A DNA stretch of 64,000 nt from JANPBY01 sp963805505 (GCA_963805505.1 CAWDUP010000007.1:186001-250000), one strand, 5' to 3'. Shown: positions 8,954 to 17,701, counted from the first letter of the stretch. Numbers and translations: made by a program. The notes: generated from the sequence alone by a model not told the origin.

Positions 8954-9367
8954 ATGGTCGATCAAGCCAGGGCGGACGCACGTCGTCTGGTCGACACGTC
9001 CGTTGCTCGGCCTTCTGGCCTGCGCCAGCGGTTGCGCAGGTGGCGTGCAGGCGAGGTCGAGCTCGAGGCCGCGGAGCTGCTCACCGAGTCCGAGGATCTG
9101 GGAGCTACGGCGATCCGGCAATGCTCTTCGGGTGAGCGGGTCACGGTGGCGGGCACGCTGCGCACGGTCACCTTGCGTCCGCACGGCGGTGTTCCTGCTC
9201 TGGAGGCTGAGCTTTACGACGGCTCGGCGACCGTCCAGCTGGTCTGGCTGGGCCGGCGCCGGATCGCGGGCATCTCGCCGGGGCGCTCGGTCGTGGTGCA
9301 CGGTCGAGTGACAGACCAGCGCCGAGGGCCGACGATCTTCAACCCGTCCTACGAGCTGCGCGCGTGA
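8954..9367 (+). CDS. OB-fold nucleic-acid-binding protein
   Basis: 137 residues from ATG 8954. The C-terminal 80 residues form a single OB fold: RVTVAGTLRTVTLRP, ELYDGSATVQLVWLGRRRI, and then SVVVHGRVTDQRRGPTIFNP, as in RecG-wedge or tRNA_anti-type OB domains. The N-terminal 50 residues are charged and helical. It lies between DUF3710 and DUF3159 genes, a position it keeps in mycobacteria (the Rv2694c-type gene, from memory). The stop overlaps the next start. Likely binds DNA or RNA, partner unknown. Confidence 0.88.
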   Translation: MVDQARADARRLVDTSVARPSGLRQRLRRWRAGEVELEAAELLTESEDLGATAIRQCSSGERVTVAGTLRTVTLRPHGGVPALEAELYDGSATVQLVWLGRRRIAGISPGRSVVVHGRVTDQRRGPTIFNPSYELRA

Positions 9368-10107
9368 GCCTTCGTCCGGCGTCTGGTCGCCGCCCGCCCA
9401 CCGACGCCAGGGGTCTGGCCGAAGCGTTGGGAGGCACCCGCGGAATGGTCGAGGCGACCATTCCCGGCGTGGTCTTCGCCGTGGCCTACCCGGTCTCCGG
9501 GGCGCGCCTTGGCTGGTCGTTGGCGGTCGCGCTGACTTCGGCCTTGATCCTCGGAGTGGTCGCGTTGTGGCACAAGCGCCCTGTGCAGCAGGTGGTCGCG
9601 AGCCTGGTGGGTGTGGGGATCATGGCCGGATGGGCGGCGTGGAGGGGCGAACCGCAGGCGTTCTACTTTCCGTCCATCGTCAAGAACTGCGCGTACGCCG
9701 CGGTCTATGCGATCTCCTGCCTGGTGCGGTGGCCGTTGCTGGGCGTCGTGCTCGGACCGATCCTCGGCGAAGGTACGCGCTGGCGGCAGGACCCGCGGCG
9801 CTACCGCGCCTACCTGTGGGCCTCCTGGCTGTGGGCGGGGATGTTCGTCGTACGAGTAGCTGTGCAGATCCCGCTGTACCTCGCCGGGAAGACCTCAGTG
9901 CTCGGCTTCGCCAACATCCCGTTGGGTCTGCCGCTGTTCTTGATCACGTGCGCCGCGACCTGGGCGATCCTTCGCAGCACCCATCCGACGCACGACGCCG
10001 AGGGCGAAGCAACCGAGGCGTCGCCGAGCGAGCAGCCTCCCGAGGGAGCGGCGGCGCAGGCGCTGTCCCCGGAGGAGACCCGGGACGAGAGCGCTCGGCC
10101 GGCTTGA
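9364..10107 (+). CDS. DUF3159 family membrane protein
   Basis: 247 residues from GTG 9364 (GTGA overlap with the OB-fold gene). About six transmembrane helices are arranged as in DUF3159, with conserved QAFYFPSIVKNCAY and GPILGEGTRWR-type loops and a long acidic C-terminal tail. The family is actinobacterial and of unknown function. It is last in the dut operon and converges on the RCK genes 2 nt downstream. Confidence 0.88.
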   Translation: MSLRPASGRRPPTDARGLAEALGGTRGMVEATIPGVVFAVAYPVSGARLGWSLAVALTSALILGVVALWHKRPVQQVVASLVGVGIMAGWAAWRGEPQAFYFPSIVKNCAYAAVYAISCLVRWPLLGVVLGPILGEGTRWRQDPRRYRAYLWASWLWAGMFVVRVAVQIPLYLAGKTSVLGFANIPLGLPLFLITCAATWAILRSTHPTHDAEGEATEASPSEQPPEGAAAQALSPEETRDESARPA

Positions 10108-10109
10108 CC

Positions 10110-10775
10110 TCAGCTGGCGTGCGGCGAGAGCACGTTCTGCAGCAGCGGCTCGGAATCGGCGGCAGCGACGAACACCAGTTCGTCGCCCGCCTCGAGCGGG
10201 TCATCGGCGCTGGGGCTGATCACTTGACCGTCGCGAAGAATGGCGACCAGGGCCGTCTCCGGCGGCCATGGCACATCGGCGACTCGACGGCCCCCGTGCG
10301 GAGATCCCACGGGCAGGGTCAACTCGACCAGGTTGGCCCCACCCTGCCGGAACGTGAACAACCGCACCAGATCGCCGACGCTTACTGCCTCTTCCACGAG
10401 CGCTGAGAGCATCCGGGGAGTCGAGACGGCTACATCCACGCCCCAAGCCTCGTTGAACATCCATTCGTTCTTGGGGTGGTTCACCCTGGCGACCACCCGA
10501 GGGACGCCGTACTCGGTCTTGGCGAGCAACGACACCACGAGATTGACCTTGTCATCTCCAGTCGCTGCGATCATGACCTGACCGCTCTGAACGCCTGCAG
10601 TGTCCAGGAAGTCAACCTCGCACGCGTCGCCCTGCAGCCAGTCGGCGCCCGGGATAGAACCAGGCCGGATGCAGTCCGGATCGCGGTCGAGCAGGAGGAC
10701 CTCATGACCGTTACCGACGAGCTCAGCGGCGATCGAGCGGCCGACCTTGCCGGCACCTGCGATGACCACCCTCAT
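10110..10775 (-). CDS. TrkA/RCK-type potassium channel/transporter regulatory subunit (second of pair)
   Basis: 221 residues. An N-terminal RCK_N Rossmann domain opens with VVIAGAGKVGRSIAAELVGNGHEV (GxGxxG near residues 6-11), binding NAD(H) or a nucleotide. The RCK_C domain occupies about residues 130-221. Its start overlaps the stop of the preceding RCK gene by 1 nt (TGATG), so the two are one transcript, like ceoB/ceoC of mycobacteria. These cytoplasmic subunits gate K+ transporters; RCK_C domains of related proteins bind c-di-AMP. The neighbouring divergent gene is a KimA-like transporter, the most likely partner (inference). Confidence 0.9.
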   Translation of the reverse strand: MRVVIAGAGKVGRSIAAELVGNGHEVLLLDRDPDCIRPGSIPGADWLQGDACEVDFLDTAGVQSGQVMIAATGDDKVNLVVSLLAKTEYGVPRVVARVNHPKNEWMFNEAWGVDVAVSTPRMLSALVEEAVSVGDLVRLFTFRQGGANLVELTLPVGSPHGGRRVADVPWPPETALVAILRDGQVISPSADDPLEAGDELVFVAAADSEPLLQNVLSPHAS

Positions 10776-11443
10776 CAGGTCTCCTCCGCTGGTGGTGCGC
10801 CGCCCAGCGCTATCTCGACGATCTCCACGTCGTGCTCGCGGAGCAAGACGTGCACCAGGTCACCTTCTTGGATGACCAGGTCCGGACGGGGCAGCATCCC
10901 GTCACCAAGGCGGGTGAGCACGGCAACGCGGCACGGTGCGTGACGCTCGATGTCAGTAACCCGGCGACCCACCCAGGCCGGATCGAGGTGAACCTCGGCA
11001 AGCCGGATGGCGCCGCTGGGATCGGTCCAGTCGACCTGCGCCCCTGCCGGCAGCAGGCGACGCAGCATCTGCCCGGCCGTCCAGCGCACGGTCGCGACGG
11101 TGGGGATGCCCAAGCGCTGGTAGACCTCGGCTCGCTTGGGGTCGTAGATCCGGGCGACGACATTCTCGACACCGAATGTCTCCCTGGCCACGCGCGCGGC
11201 GAGGATGTTGGAGTTGTCGCCCGAGGAGACCGCCGCAAAGGCGCTGGCCCCTGACACCCCGGCCTCGGTGAGGACCTCACGGTCGAAACCCACACCGGTG
11301 ATGGTGCGACCCCCGAACTCCGGAGGTAGGCGACGGAAGGCATCCGCGTCCTGGTCGACCACGGTCACCGAGTGGCCCATGGAGTCCAGGTTGGCCGCCA
11401 GGGAGGAGCCAACTCGCCCGCAGCCCATGATCACGACATGCAC
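10775..11443 (-). CDS. TrkA/RCK-type potassium channel/transporter regulatory subunit (first of pair)
   Basis: 222 residues from GTG 11443. An upstream start at 11467 is possible, but the Rossmann strand begins VHVVIMGCGRVGSSLA, which makes 11443 the natural N-terminus. RCK_N carries GCGRVG and the acidic end of strand 2 (VVDQDADAF) typical of NAD-binding TrkA domains; RCK_C occupies about residues 135-215. It is co-transcribed with the second RCK gene and divergent, with a 64-nt gap, from the KimA-like transporter. Two half-size TrkA proteins together replace one full-length TrkA. Confidence 0.9.
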   Translation of the reverse strand: MHVVIMGCGRVGSSLAANLDSMGHSVTVVDQDADAFRRLPPEFGGRTITGVGFDREVLTEAGVSGASAFAAVSSGDNSNILAARVARETFGVENVVARIYDPKRAEVYQRLGIPTVATVRWTAGQMLRRLLPAGAQVDWTDPSGAIRLAEVHLDPAWVGRRVTDIERHAPCRVAVLTRLGDGMLPRPDLVIQEGDLVHVLLREHDVEIVEIALGGAPPAEET

Positions 11444-11507
11444 AGGGCGAGCCTCCCACACCTCCACCTAGGGACGGACGCCCGCCACCCCACTACCCTT
11501 TCGCCTC

Positions 11508-13535
11508 GTGGCCAACCTGGCGGATGTGTCCAAGCGGCTTCTGGTCGGCCGAGCCAAGCAGAGCGACCGGCTCGGCGAGACGCTTCTCCCCAAGCGGCTT
11601 GCGCTTCCGGTGTTTGCCAGCGACGCCATGTCCTCAGTCGCCTATGCCACCCAAGAGATCCTGATCATCTTGGCTCTGGCGGGCACCGCCTGGTTGTCCC
11701 TCACTCCCTGGGCGGCCGGCGCGGTCGTGATCGTCCTCGCGACCGTGGTGGCCGCGTACCGGCAAAACGTCCATGCCTATCCCAGTGGTGGCGGCGACTA
11801 CGAGGTGGCCAACACCAACCTGGGTCCGGAGTTCGGCCTGGTCGTTGCGTCGGCGCTGCTGGTCGACTACGTGCTCACGGTCGCGGTTTCCACGTCGGCG
11901 GGGGTGGAAAACCTTGCGTCAACACCCGCATTCGGCTGGATGGCGAACCACCGGGTCGGGGCAACGCTTGCCGTTGTCGTGGTGATCGTTGTCCTCAACC
12001 TGAGGGGGATCCGCGAGTCCGGGGTCGCCTTTGCCATCCCGTCCTACGCGTTCATGTTCGGCATCCTCGGCATGGTGGCGTTGGGCATGTGGAGGCTGTC
12101 GGCCGGCGACGACCTGCAGGCGCCCACCGCCGACTACGACATCGTCCCGGAGCTTGGCCAGCTCGGTGCGGCGGGAGTGATCTTCCTGGCCATGCGGGCC
12201 TTCGCCTCTGGCTGTACGGCGTTGACGGGCGTGGAGGCCATCTCGAATGGGGTGCCCGCCTTCCGAAAGCCCAAGGCCAAGAACGCCGCATCGACCCTTG
12301 GCATCATGGGCATCGTCGCCATCACGATGTTCAGCGGTGTCACCTACCTGGCCATCCATCTTGGGGTGAAGGTCACTGAGAACCCCGATGATCTGATTGG
12401 GCTCCCGGCCGGCCAGCACCAGGACACGGTGATCGCGCAGATCGGGATGACTGTGTTCGGCGGCAACGACAATCTGCCCTTCTACTTCGTGCAGCTCATG
12501 ACCGCGCTGATCCTGGTGCTTGCGGCGAACACCGCCTTCAACGGTTTCCCGGTCCTGGCCTCGATCCTCGCCCAGGACCGCTACATGCCACGGCAGATGC
12601 ACACTCGAGGCGACCGGCTGGTCTATTCGAACGGCATCGTCTTGCTTGCCGGTTTCGCGATGCTGCTCATCTGGGCATTCCAGGCCCAGTCGACCCGGCT
12701 GATCCAGCTCTACATCGTGGGTGTGTTCGTCTCCTTCACGGTCAGTCAGGCAGGGATGGTTCGGCACTGGAACCGACTGCTGCGAACCAAGCTCACGCCG
12801 GAGGTGCGGCGCTCCACGCTGCGCCGACGGGTCATCAGCACCTTCGCGTTCGTGCTGACCGGCACGGTCCTCGTCATCGTGATGGTCACGAAGTTCCTGA
12901 GCGGAGCGTGGATCGCTCTGGTGGCGATGACAGGTCTCTGGTTTCTCATGCGCGGCATCCATGCCCACTACATCAGGGTCAACGCCGAGCTAGTCGTCAC
13001 CGAGGACGAGGTGGCGATGCTGCCGTCAAGGGTGCACGCCGTGGTCCTGGTGTCCAAGATTCACAAACCCACCCTTCGTGCTCTCAACTACGCACGCGTG
13101 TCCCGGCCCTCCACGATCGAGGCCCTCACGGTCAACGTCGAGGATGAGGAGACTGCCGCGCTCGTCGCCGAGTGGGACCGCCGGGGGATTCCCGTACCGC
13201 TCAAGGTCCTCGCCTCGCCGTTCCGCGAGATCACTCGGCCGATCATCTTCTACATCAAGGACATTCGCCGGCAGTCGCCACGCGACGTCGTCACGGTCTA
13301 CATCCCGGAATATGTCGTAGGCCACTGGTGGGAGCACCTCCTGCACAACCAGTCAGCGCTTCGGATCAAGGGTCGGCTGCTGTTCACTCCGGGAGTCATG
13401 GTCGTCAGCGTCCCGTGGCAGCTGACCTCGTCTGAGGGAGCGGAACGGCCGGAGCCGACCGCGCCCGGCGCCGTGCGCAGGGGAGAGCCGAGGTCGCCCG
13501 GTGGTCCGATTCCCCGCGGGCCGGACGCACCGTGA
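11508..13535 (+). CDS. KimA-like (KUP/APC superfamily) potassium transporter
   Basis: 675 residues from GTG 11508, with about 12 transmembrane helices and a cytoplasmic C-terminal domain from about residue 480. Usually labelled amino-acid permease, but it aligns with Bacillus KimA: ASDAMSSVAYATQEILIILA, AYPSGGGDYEVANTNLG and VDYVLTVAVSTSAG all have close KimA counterparts. Residues reported to bind K+ in KimA (Asp36, Tyr43, Tyr118, Thr121, Ser125) correspond to Asp39, Tyr46, Tyr121, Thr124 and Ser128 here, all kept at a constant offset, and the later Thr and Glu of ALTGVEAISN are also kept. It is divergent from two RCK genes. Inference: a K+/H+ symporter. Its end overlaps the methyltransferase start by 4 nt. 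Confidence 0.85.
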   Translation: MANLADVSKRLLVGRAKQSDRLGETLLPKRLALPVFASDAMSSVAYATQEILIILALAGTAWLSLTPWAAGAVVIVLATVVAAYRQNVHAYPSGGGDYEVANTNLGPEFGLVVASALLVDYVLTVAVSTSAGVENLASTPAFGWMANHRVGATLAVVVVIVVLNLRGIRESGVAFAIPSYAFMFGILGMVALGMWRLSAGDDLQAPTADYDIVPELGQLGAAGVIFLAMRAFASGCTALTGVEAISNGVPAFRKPKAKNAASTLGIMGIVAITMFSGVTYLAIHLGVKVTENPDDLIGLPAGQHQDTVIAQIGMTVFGGNDNLPFYFVQLMTALILVLAANTAFNGFPVLASILAQDRYMPRQMHTRGDRLVYSNGIVLLAGFAMLLIWAFQAQSTRLIQLYIVGVFVSFTVSQAGMVRHWNRLLRTKLTPEVRRSTLRRRVISTFAFVLTGTVLVIVMVTKFLSGAWIALVAMTGLWFLMRGIHAHYIRVNAELVVTEDEVAMLPSRVHAVVLVSKIHKPTLRALNYARVSRPSTIEALTVNVEDEETAALVAEWDRRGIPVPLKVLASPFREITRPIIFYIKDIRRQSPRDVVTVYIPEYVVGHWWEHLLHNQSALRIKGRLLFTPGVMVVSVPWQLTSSEGAERPEPTAPGAVRRGEPRSPGGPIPRGPDAP

Positions 13536-14776
13536 CCGAGGCCGAGCAGCCCCACAAGGAAGAAGGCGGCCACTCACGAGGACCCGTCGAGGTGGGGCAG
13601 CTGCTTGAGGTGGAGGTGGGTGCGGTCGCGCATGGCGGGCATTGCGTCGCCAGGCATGACGGCCAGGTGGTCTTCGTTCGCCACACTCTGCCGGGCGAGC
13701 GAGTGCTCGTCGAGGTGACGTCTCGAACGACCCGGTTCCTGCGCGGCGACGCCGTTGAGGTCCTGCGGGCAGCTCCCGGACGCGTGCCGCCACGATGTCC
13801 GCAGGCCCGCCCCGGAGGGTGCGGCGGGTGCGACTGGCAGCATGCCGATCTCGCGACTCAACGCACATTGAAGGCGCAGGTCCTTTCGGAGCAGCTGCGC
13901 CACGTCGGAGTGGAAGTGGCTGCGGACGCCGACGTGACCGTCGAAGAGATCGCAGGAGCGGTGGACGGTCTGGGCTGGCGAACCAGGGAACGCTTCTCCG
14001 TGGACCGCAACACGGGGCGCCCCGGTCTCCATCGGTCGCGATCACACGATGTCGTCGCGCTGGACTCCTGCCCGATCGCGTCCGCAGATCTGCTGGCGAC
14101 GGGCGTGCTGCAGCGGACGTGGCCGGGGGTGGAGAGCATCCAGGTGGCGGTGTCGTCGGCGACCGACGACGTGGCCGTGCTGGTGGACGGTTCACCCACC
14201 GGAGCGCGCCGGGTCCGTGAGGTGGCGGCCGGTCGGGAGTGGCGGGTCGCCGCAGATGGGTTCTGGCAGGTGCATCCCGGGGCCGCTGACGCCCTGGTCG
14301 CGGGGGTGCGCGAGATGCTCGAGCCCCAGCCGGGGGAGCACCTGATCGACCTCTACTCCGGTGTGGGTCTCTACGCCGGCGCCTTCGCCGAAGAGCTGGG
14401 CGTCACCGGACGCGTCGACGCGGTCGAGAGCTCCGGAGCTGCGGTCCGTGACGCCCGCCGCAACCTGCATGATCTGCCGTCGGTTCGGCTGCACGAGGCA
14501 GATGTTGAGCGCTGGCTGGCTCGCGGTGGCGTACGCCGTTGCGATCTGGTCGTTCTCGATCCGCCTCGAGCTGGTGCTGGCCGGTCCGTGGTCGAGCGCA
14601 TCGTGCGCTTGCAGCCACGAGCAGTCGTCTACGTCGCCTGCGACCCGGCCGCGCTGTCCCGAGACGTCAAGACGTTCCTGGCGCTTGGTTGGGAACTCGC
14701 CCGGGTCCGCGGGCTGGACCTGTTTCCCATGACTCACCACGTGGAGGCCCTGGCCCTGTTCACGCATCCTGGATAG
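13532..14776 (+). CDS. TRAM-domain class I SAM-dependent RNA methyltransferase (TrmA/RlmCD-like)
   Basis: 414 residues from GTG 13532. The N-terminal TRAM domain (about residues 20-80, with GEGxVA-like AHGGHCVARHDGQVVFV) is followed by a [4Fe-4S]-type cysteine set (CPQARPGGCGGC). The SAM-binding domain has LIDLYSGVGLYAGAFAEELG and the catalytic motif VYVACDPAALSRD, whose Cys attacks uridine C6. This makes m5U in rRNA or tRNA; which site is unknown. The same gene follows the transporter in mycobacteria. It is probably co-expressed with the KimA-like gene. Confidence 0.9.
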   Translation: MTEAEQPHKEEGGHSRGPVEVGQLLEVEVGAVAHGGHCVARHDGQVVFVRHTLPGERVLVEVTSRTTRFLRGDAVEVLRAAPGRVPPRCPQARPGGCGGCDWQHADLATQRTLKAQVLSEQLRHVGVEVAADADVTVEEIAGAVDGLGWRTRERFSVDRNTGRPGLHRSRSHDVVALDSCPIASADLLATGVLQRTWPGVESIQVAVSSATDDVAVLVDGSPTGARRVREVAAGREWRVAADGFWQVHPGAADALVAGVREMLEPQPGEHLIDLYSGVGLYAGAFAEELGVTGRVDAVESSGAAVRDARRNLHDLPSVRLHEADVERWLARGGVRRCDLVVLDPPRAGAGRSVVERIVRLQPRAVVYVACDPAALSRDVKTFLALGWELARVRGLDLFPMTHHVEALALFTHPG

Positions 14777-14791
14777 GGTCAACCTCAGGTG

Positions 14792-14811
14792 ATATCTTGA
14801 TATCAAGATAT
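14792..14811. promoter_or_regulatory. Perfect 20-bp palindrome upstream of aconitase
   Basis: ATATCTTGATATCAAGATAT is a perfect inverted repeat, 35 nt before the aconitase GTG and 16 nt after the methyltransferase stop. It is AT-rich in a very GC-rich setting and overlaps the only plausible promoter space. It looks like an operator for a dimeric regulator. In Streptomyces the MarR-family protein TamR controls aconitase and other TCA genes through palindromes in their promoters; I infer, but cannot confirm, that this is a site of that kind. Confidence 0.75.
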
Positions 14812-14845
14812 ATTGCTGTGGACGACGACCGACGAAGGGACAGCC

Positions 14846-17506
14846 GTGAGCATCGACAGCCTTGGCGCCAAGACCACCTTGACCGTGGGGGACCAGAGCG
14901 TGGAGATGTTCGCGCTCGGCGCGGTGGACGGTGCCGAGCGGCTGCCGTACTCCCTGAAGGTCTTGCTGGAGAACCTGCTTCGAACAGAAGACGGCGTCAA
15001 CATCACTGCCGAGCACATCCAGGCGCTGGCCCGTTGGGATGCAACAGCACAGCCGTCGACGGAGATCCAGTTCACCCCGGGCCGCGTCATCATGCAGGAC
15101 TTCACAGGAGTGCCCTGCGTCGTCGACCTCGCCACGATGCGCGAGGCCGTGCGCGACCTCGGTGGTGATCCGGCCGCCATCAACCCACTGGCTCCCGCCG
15201 AGCTGGTCATCGACCACTCGGTGATCGCCGATGTGTTCGCTCGTCAGGACGCGTTCCAGGTCAACACGGACATCGAGTACGACCGCAATCGCGAGCGCTA
15301 TCAGTTCCTGCGCTGGGGGCAGACCGCATTCGACGAGTTCAAGGTCGTTCCCCCGGGCACAGGCATCGTGCACCAGGTCAACATCGAATACCTGGCTCGG
15401 GTCGTGATGGTGCGCAACGGCATGGCCTACCCCGACACGGTTGTGGGCACGGACAGCCACACGACGATGGTCAACGGCCTGGGCGTGCTCGGCTGGGGAG
15501 TGGGTGGGATCGAGGCCGAGGCGGCGATGCTCGGTCAGCCGGTCTCGATGCTGATCCCGCGTGTGGTCGGCTTCAAGTTGACCGGTCAGCTGCCGGACGG
15601 AGCCACGGCCACGGACCTCGTCCTGACGATCACCGAGCAGCTGCGCGGGCATGGTGTCGTAGGGAAGTTCGTCGAGTTCTACGGGGACGGGGTCGCTTCG
15701 GTGCCCCTGGCGAACCGCGCGACGATCGGGAACATGAGCCCGGAGTACGGCTCCACGTGTGCGATCTTCCCGATCGACGACGAGACCTTGCGTTACTTGC
15801 GGTTCACTGGTCGCGACGCGGAACAGGTCGCCCTCGTGGAGGCCTACGCCAAGGCCCAGGGGCTTTGGCACGACGCGGATCGCGAGCCGGTCTACAGCGA
15901 GACCCTCGAGCTGGATCTCGGCTCCGTGGTGCCATCGATCGCCGGTCCCAAGCGGCCCCAGGACCGCGTTGCGCTGTCCGATGCCGCTTCGAGCTTCCGA
16001 GCGGCCTTGACGACCTACACGTCCGAGCCGGACGTCGTTGCCCCTGTGACGACGCCCGACGGGACGACGTATGACTTGCCGCACGGCGCGGTGGTCATTG
16101 CCTCCATCACGTCGTGCACCAACACGTCGAACCCCTCGGTCATGGTCGGAGCGGCGTTGCTGGCGAAGAAGGCGGTCGAGCGAGGACTGAGCCGCCAGCC
16201 CTGGGTCAAGACCACGCTGGCTCCCGGGTCCAAGGTCGTGACCGACTACTACGACCGAGCCAACCTCACGCCCTATCTGGAGAAGCTGGGCTTCAACCTC
16301 GTGGGGTATGGATGCGTCACGTGCATCGGCAACTCCGGCCCACTGCCGGACGAGGTCTCCGCCGCCGTCAACGCCGCCGATCTGGCCGTGGTCTCGGTTC
16401 TGTCCGGCAACCGGAACTTCGAGGGTCGCATCCAGCCAGACGTGAAGATGAACTACCTCGCGTCTCCGCCGCTGGTGGTGGCCTACGCCCTGGCCGGTCG
16501 CATGGACCTCGATCTCACGAGCGAGCCGCTCGGCATCGACCCCACGGGCGCGCCGGTCTATCTGCACGACGTCTGGCCGACCCCGCAAGAGGTGCAGGAG
16601 GTCATCGACACCTGCGTCGCGGCCGAGATGTTCACTCGCAGGTACTCAGACGTCTTTGCGGGCGATGAGCGGTGGCAGTCGCTCGAGACACCGGAGGGCG
16701 ACGTGTTCGCCTGGGACGACGAGTCGACCTACGTCCGTAAGCCTCCCTACTTCGACGGCATGAGCGCTGAACCGGCACCGGTCACCGATGTGGCCGGAGC
16801 GCGCGTCCTCGCCATGCTGGGCGACTCGGTGACCACCGACCACATCAGCCCGGCGGGCGCGATCAAGCCCGACAGTCCAGCGGGCCGCTACCTCTCCGAG
16901 CACGGCGTGGAGCGTCGGAACTTCAACTCCTATGGCTCGCGTCGAGGAAACCACGAAGTGATGATCCGAGGGACGTTCGCGAACATCCGGCTCCGCAACC
17001 AGCTCCTGGACGGTGTTGAGGGCGGGTTCACGCGAGACTTCACCCGCGGTGGCGAGCAGACCACCATCTTCGACGCGGCACAGTCCTACGCGGCGGAAGG
17101 GACTCCGCTCGTCGTGCTGGCCGGCAAGGAGTACGGCTCCGGCTCGTCACGGGACTGGGCAGCCAAGGGGACGGCCCTGCTGGGTGTTCGTGCCGTACTT
17201 GCGGAGTCCTACGAGCGCATCCATCGCAGCAACCTGATCGGGATGGGCGTCCTCCCGCTGCAATACCCCGACGGGCAGAGCGCCGCCCTGCTCGGACTGA
17301 CCGGTGAGGAGACGTTCGCGATCTCCGGGGTGACTGCGCTCAACGCCGGTCCGAGCCCCGCCACAGTGACCGTGACTGCTACGGCACCAGACGGCACCCA
17401 GACCGTCATCGAGGCGCTCCTGCGCATCGACACGCCTGGCGAAGCCGACTATTACCGGCACGGCGGGATCTTGCAGTACGTGCTCCGCCAGCTCCTCGCC
17501 GCCTGA
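14846..17506 (+). CDS. acnA: Aconitate hydratase A
   Basis: Interconverts citrate and isocitrate through cis-aconitate in the TCA cycle; cytoplasmic. 886 residues from GTG 14846, chosen because a GAAGGGA site precedes it and the protein then begins SIDSLGAKTTLTV as in homologues. The [4Fe-4S] cluster cysteines are in ITSCTNTSNPSVM and YGCVTCIGNSGP. Substrate-binding motifs include GTDSHTTMVNGLGVLGWGVG and, in the swivel domain, NFNSYGSRRGNHEVMIRGTF and GKEYGSGSSRDWAAKG. Length is normal for the AcnA/IRP class. Regulation is probably through the 20-bp palindrome just upstream. Confidence 0.96.
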   Translation: MSIDSLGAKTTLTVGDQSVEMFALGAVDGAERLPYSLKVLLENLLRTEDGVNITAEHIQALARWDATAQPSTEIQFTPGRVIMQDFTGVPCVVDLATMREAVRDLGGDPAAINPLAPAELVIDHSVIADVFARQDAFQVNTDIEYDRNRERYQFLRWGQTAFDEFKVVPPGTGIVHQVNIEYLARVVMVRNGMAYPDTVVGTDSHTTMVNGLGVLGWGVGGIEAEAAMLGQPVSMLIPRVVGFKLTGQLPDGATATDLVLTITEQLRGHGVVGKFVEFYGDGVASVPLANRATIGNMSPEYGSTCAIFPIDDETLRYLRFTGRDAEQVALVEAYAKAQGLWHDADREPVYSETLELDLGSVVPSIAGPKRPQDRVALSDAASSFRAALTTYTSEPDVVAPVTTPDGTTYDLPHGAVVIASITSCTNTSNPSVMVGAALLAKKAVERGLSRQPWVKTTLAPGSKVVTDYYDRANLTPYLEKLGFNLVGYGCVTCIGNSGPLPDEVSAAVNAADLAVVSVLSGNRNFEGRIQPDVKMNYLASPPLVVAYALAGRMDLDLTSEPLGIDPTGAPVYLHDVWPTPQEVQEVIDTCVAAEMFTRRYSDVFAGDERWQSLETPEGDVFAWDDESTYVRKPPYFDGMSAEPAPVTDVAGARVLAMLGDSVTTDHISPAGAIKPDSPAGRYLSEHGVERRNFNSYGSRRGNHEVMIRGTFANIRLRNQLLDGVEGGFTRDFTRGGEQTTIFDAAQSYAAEGTPLVVLAGKEYGSGSSRDWAAKGTALLGVRAVLAESYERIHRSNLIGMGVLPLQYPDGQSAALLGLTGEETFAISGVTALNAGPSPATVTVTATAPDGTQTVIEALLRIDTPGEADYYRHGGILQYVLRQLLAA

Positions 17507-17550
17507 ACCCGGAGTTGGTCCACGCGCTGTGTTGCCGGCGCGTTACGCGA

Positions 17551-17569
17551 TTGTTACCGCGCGCAACAA
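17551..17569. promoter_or_regulatory. Operator 1 of the xyl-type operon (19-bp palindrome)
   Basis: TTGTTACCGCGCGCAACAA has the form TTGTT-N9-AACAA. It matches the second palindrome at 17612-17630 in length and arms (common form WTGTTR-N7-CAACAW), and the two start 61 bp apart, close to six helical turns. It lies upstream of the likely -35 box. The probable ligand is the ROK-family regulator encoded at 21043. Confidence 0.6.
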
Positions 17570-17587
17570 ATTAGTCGCGTGTGGCTC

Positions 17588-17616
17588 TCGACACTGCTCG
17601 ACTCGGTGAATATGTT
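17588..17616 (+). promoter_or_regulatory. Candidate promoter of the xyl-type ABC operon
   Basis: TCGACA (17588-17593), a 17-nt spacer and TATGTT (17611-17616) form a reasonable sigma-70-type promoter 85 nt ahead of the binding-protein ATG. The -10 box overlaps operator 2, which would let a bound repressor block RNA polymerase. Confidence 0.45.
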
Positions 17617-17630
17617 GGCTCCCGCAACAT
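17612..17630. promoter_or_regulatory. Operator 2 of the xyl-type operon (19-bp palindrome)
   Basis: ATGTTGGCTCCCGCAACAT: arms ATGTTG and CAACAT around 7 nt. It is the same length and near-identical in arms to the site at 17551-17569. It overlaps the proposed -10 box and start point. The TGTT...AACA arms resemble ROK/XylR-type operators. Confidence 0.6.
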
Positions 17631-17701
17631 AGGACGGACGGCACGGGTCGTCCGCTACCGAGGTTCGATGCATTCGAGCCGGGGCCATGAACGGAGCACA
17701 C

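Noticed and set aside
11508..13535. Amino-acid permease assignment for the APC-superfamily gene
   Set aside because: K+-site residues and close sequence blocks match KimA, and RCK regulators are adjacent; amino-acid transport is less likely.
14192..16588. Long minus-strand open frame of 798 codons
   Set aside because: It is antisense to the methyltransferase end and aconitase; high GC makes such shadows common, and the plus strand carries clear aconitase motifs.
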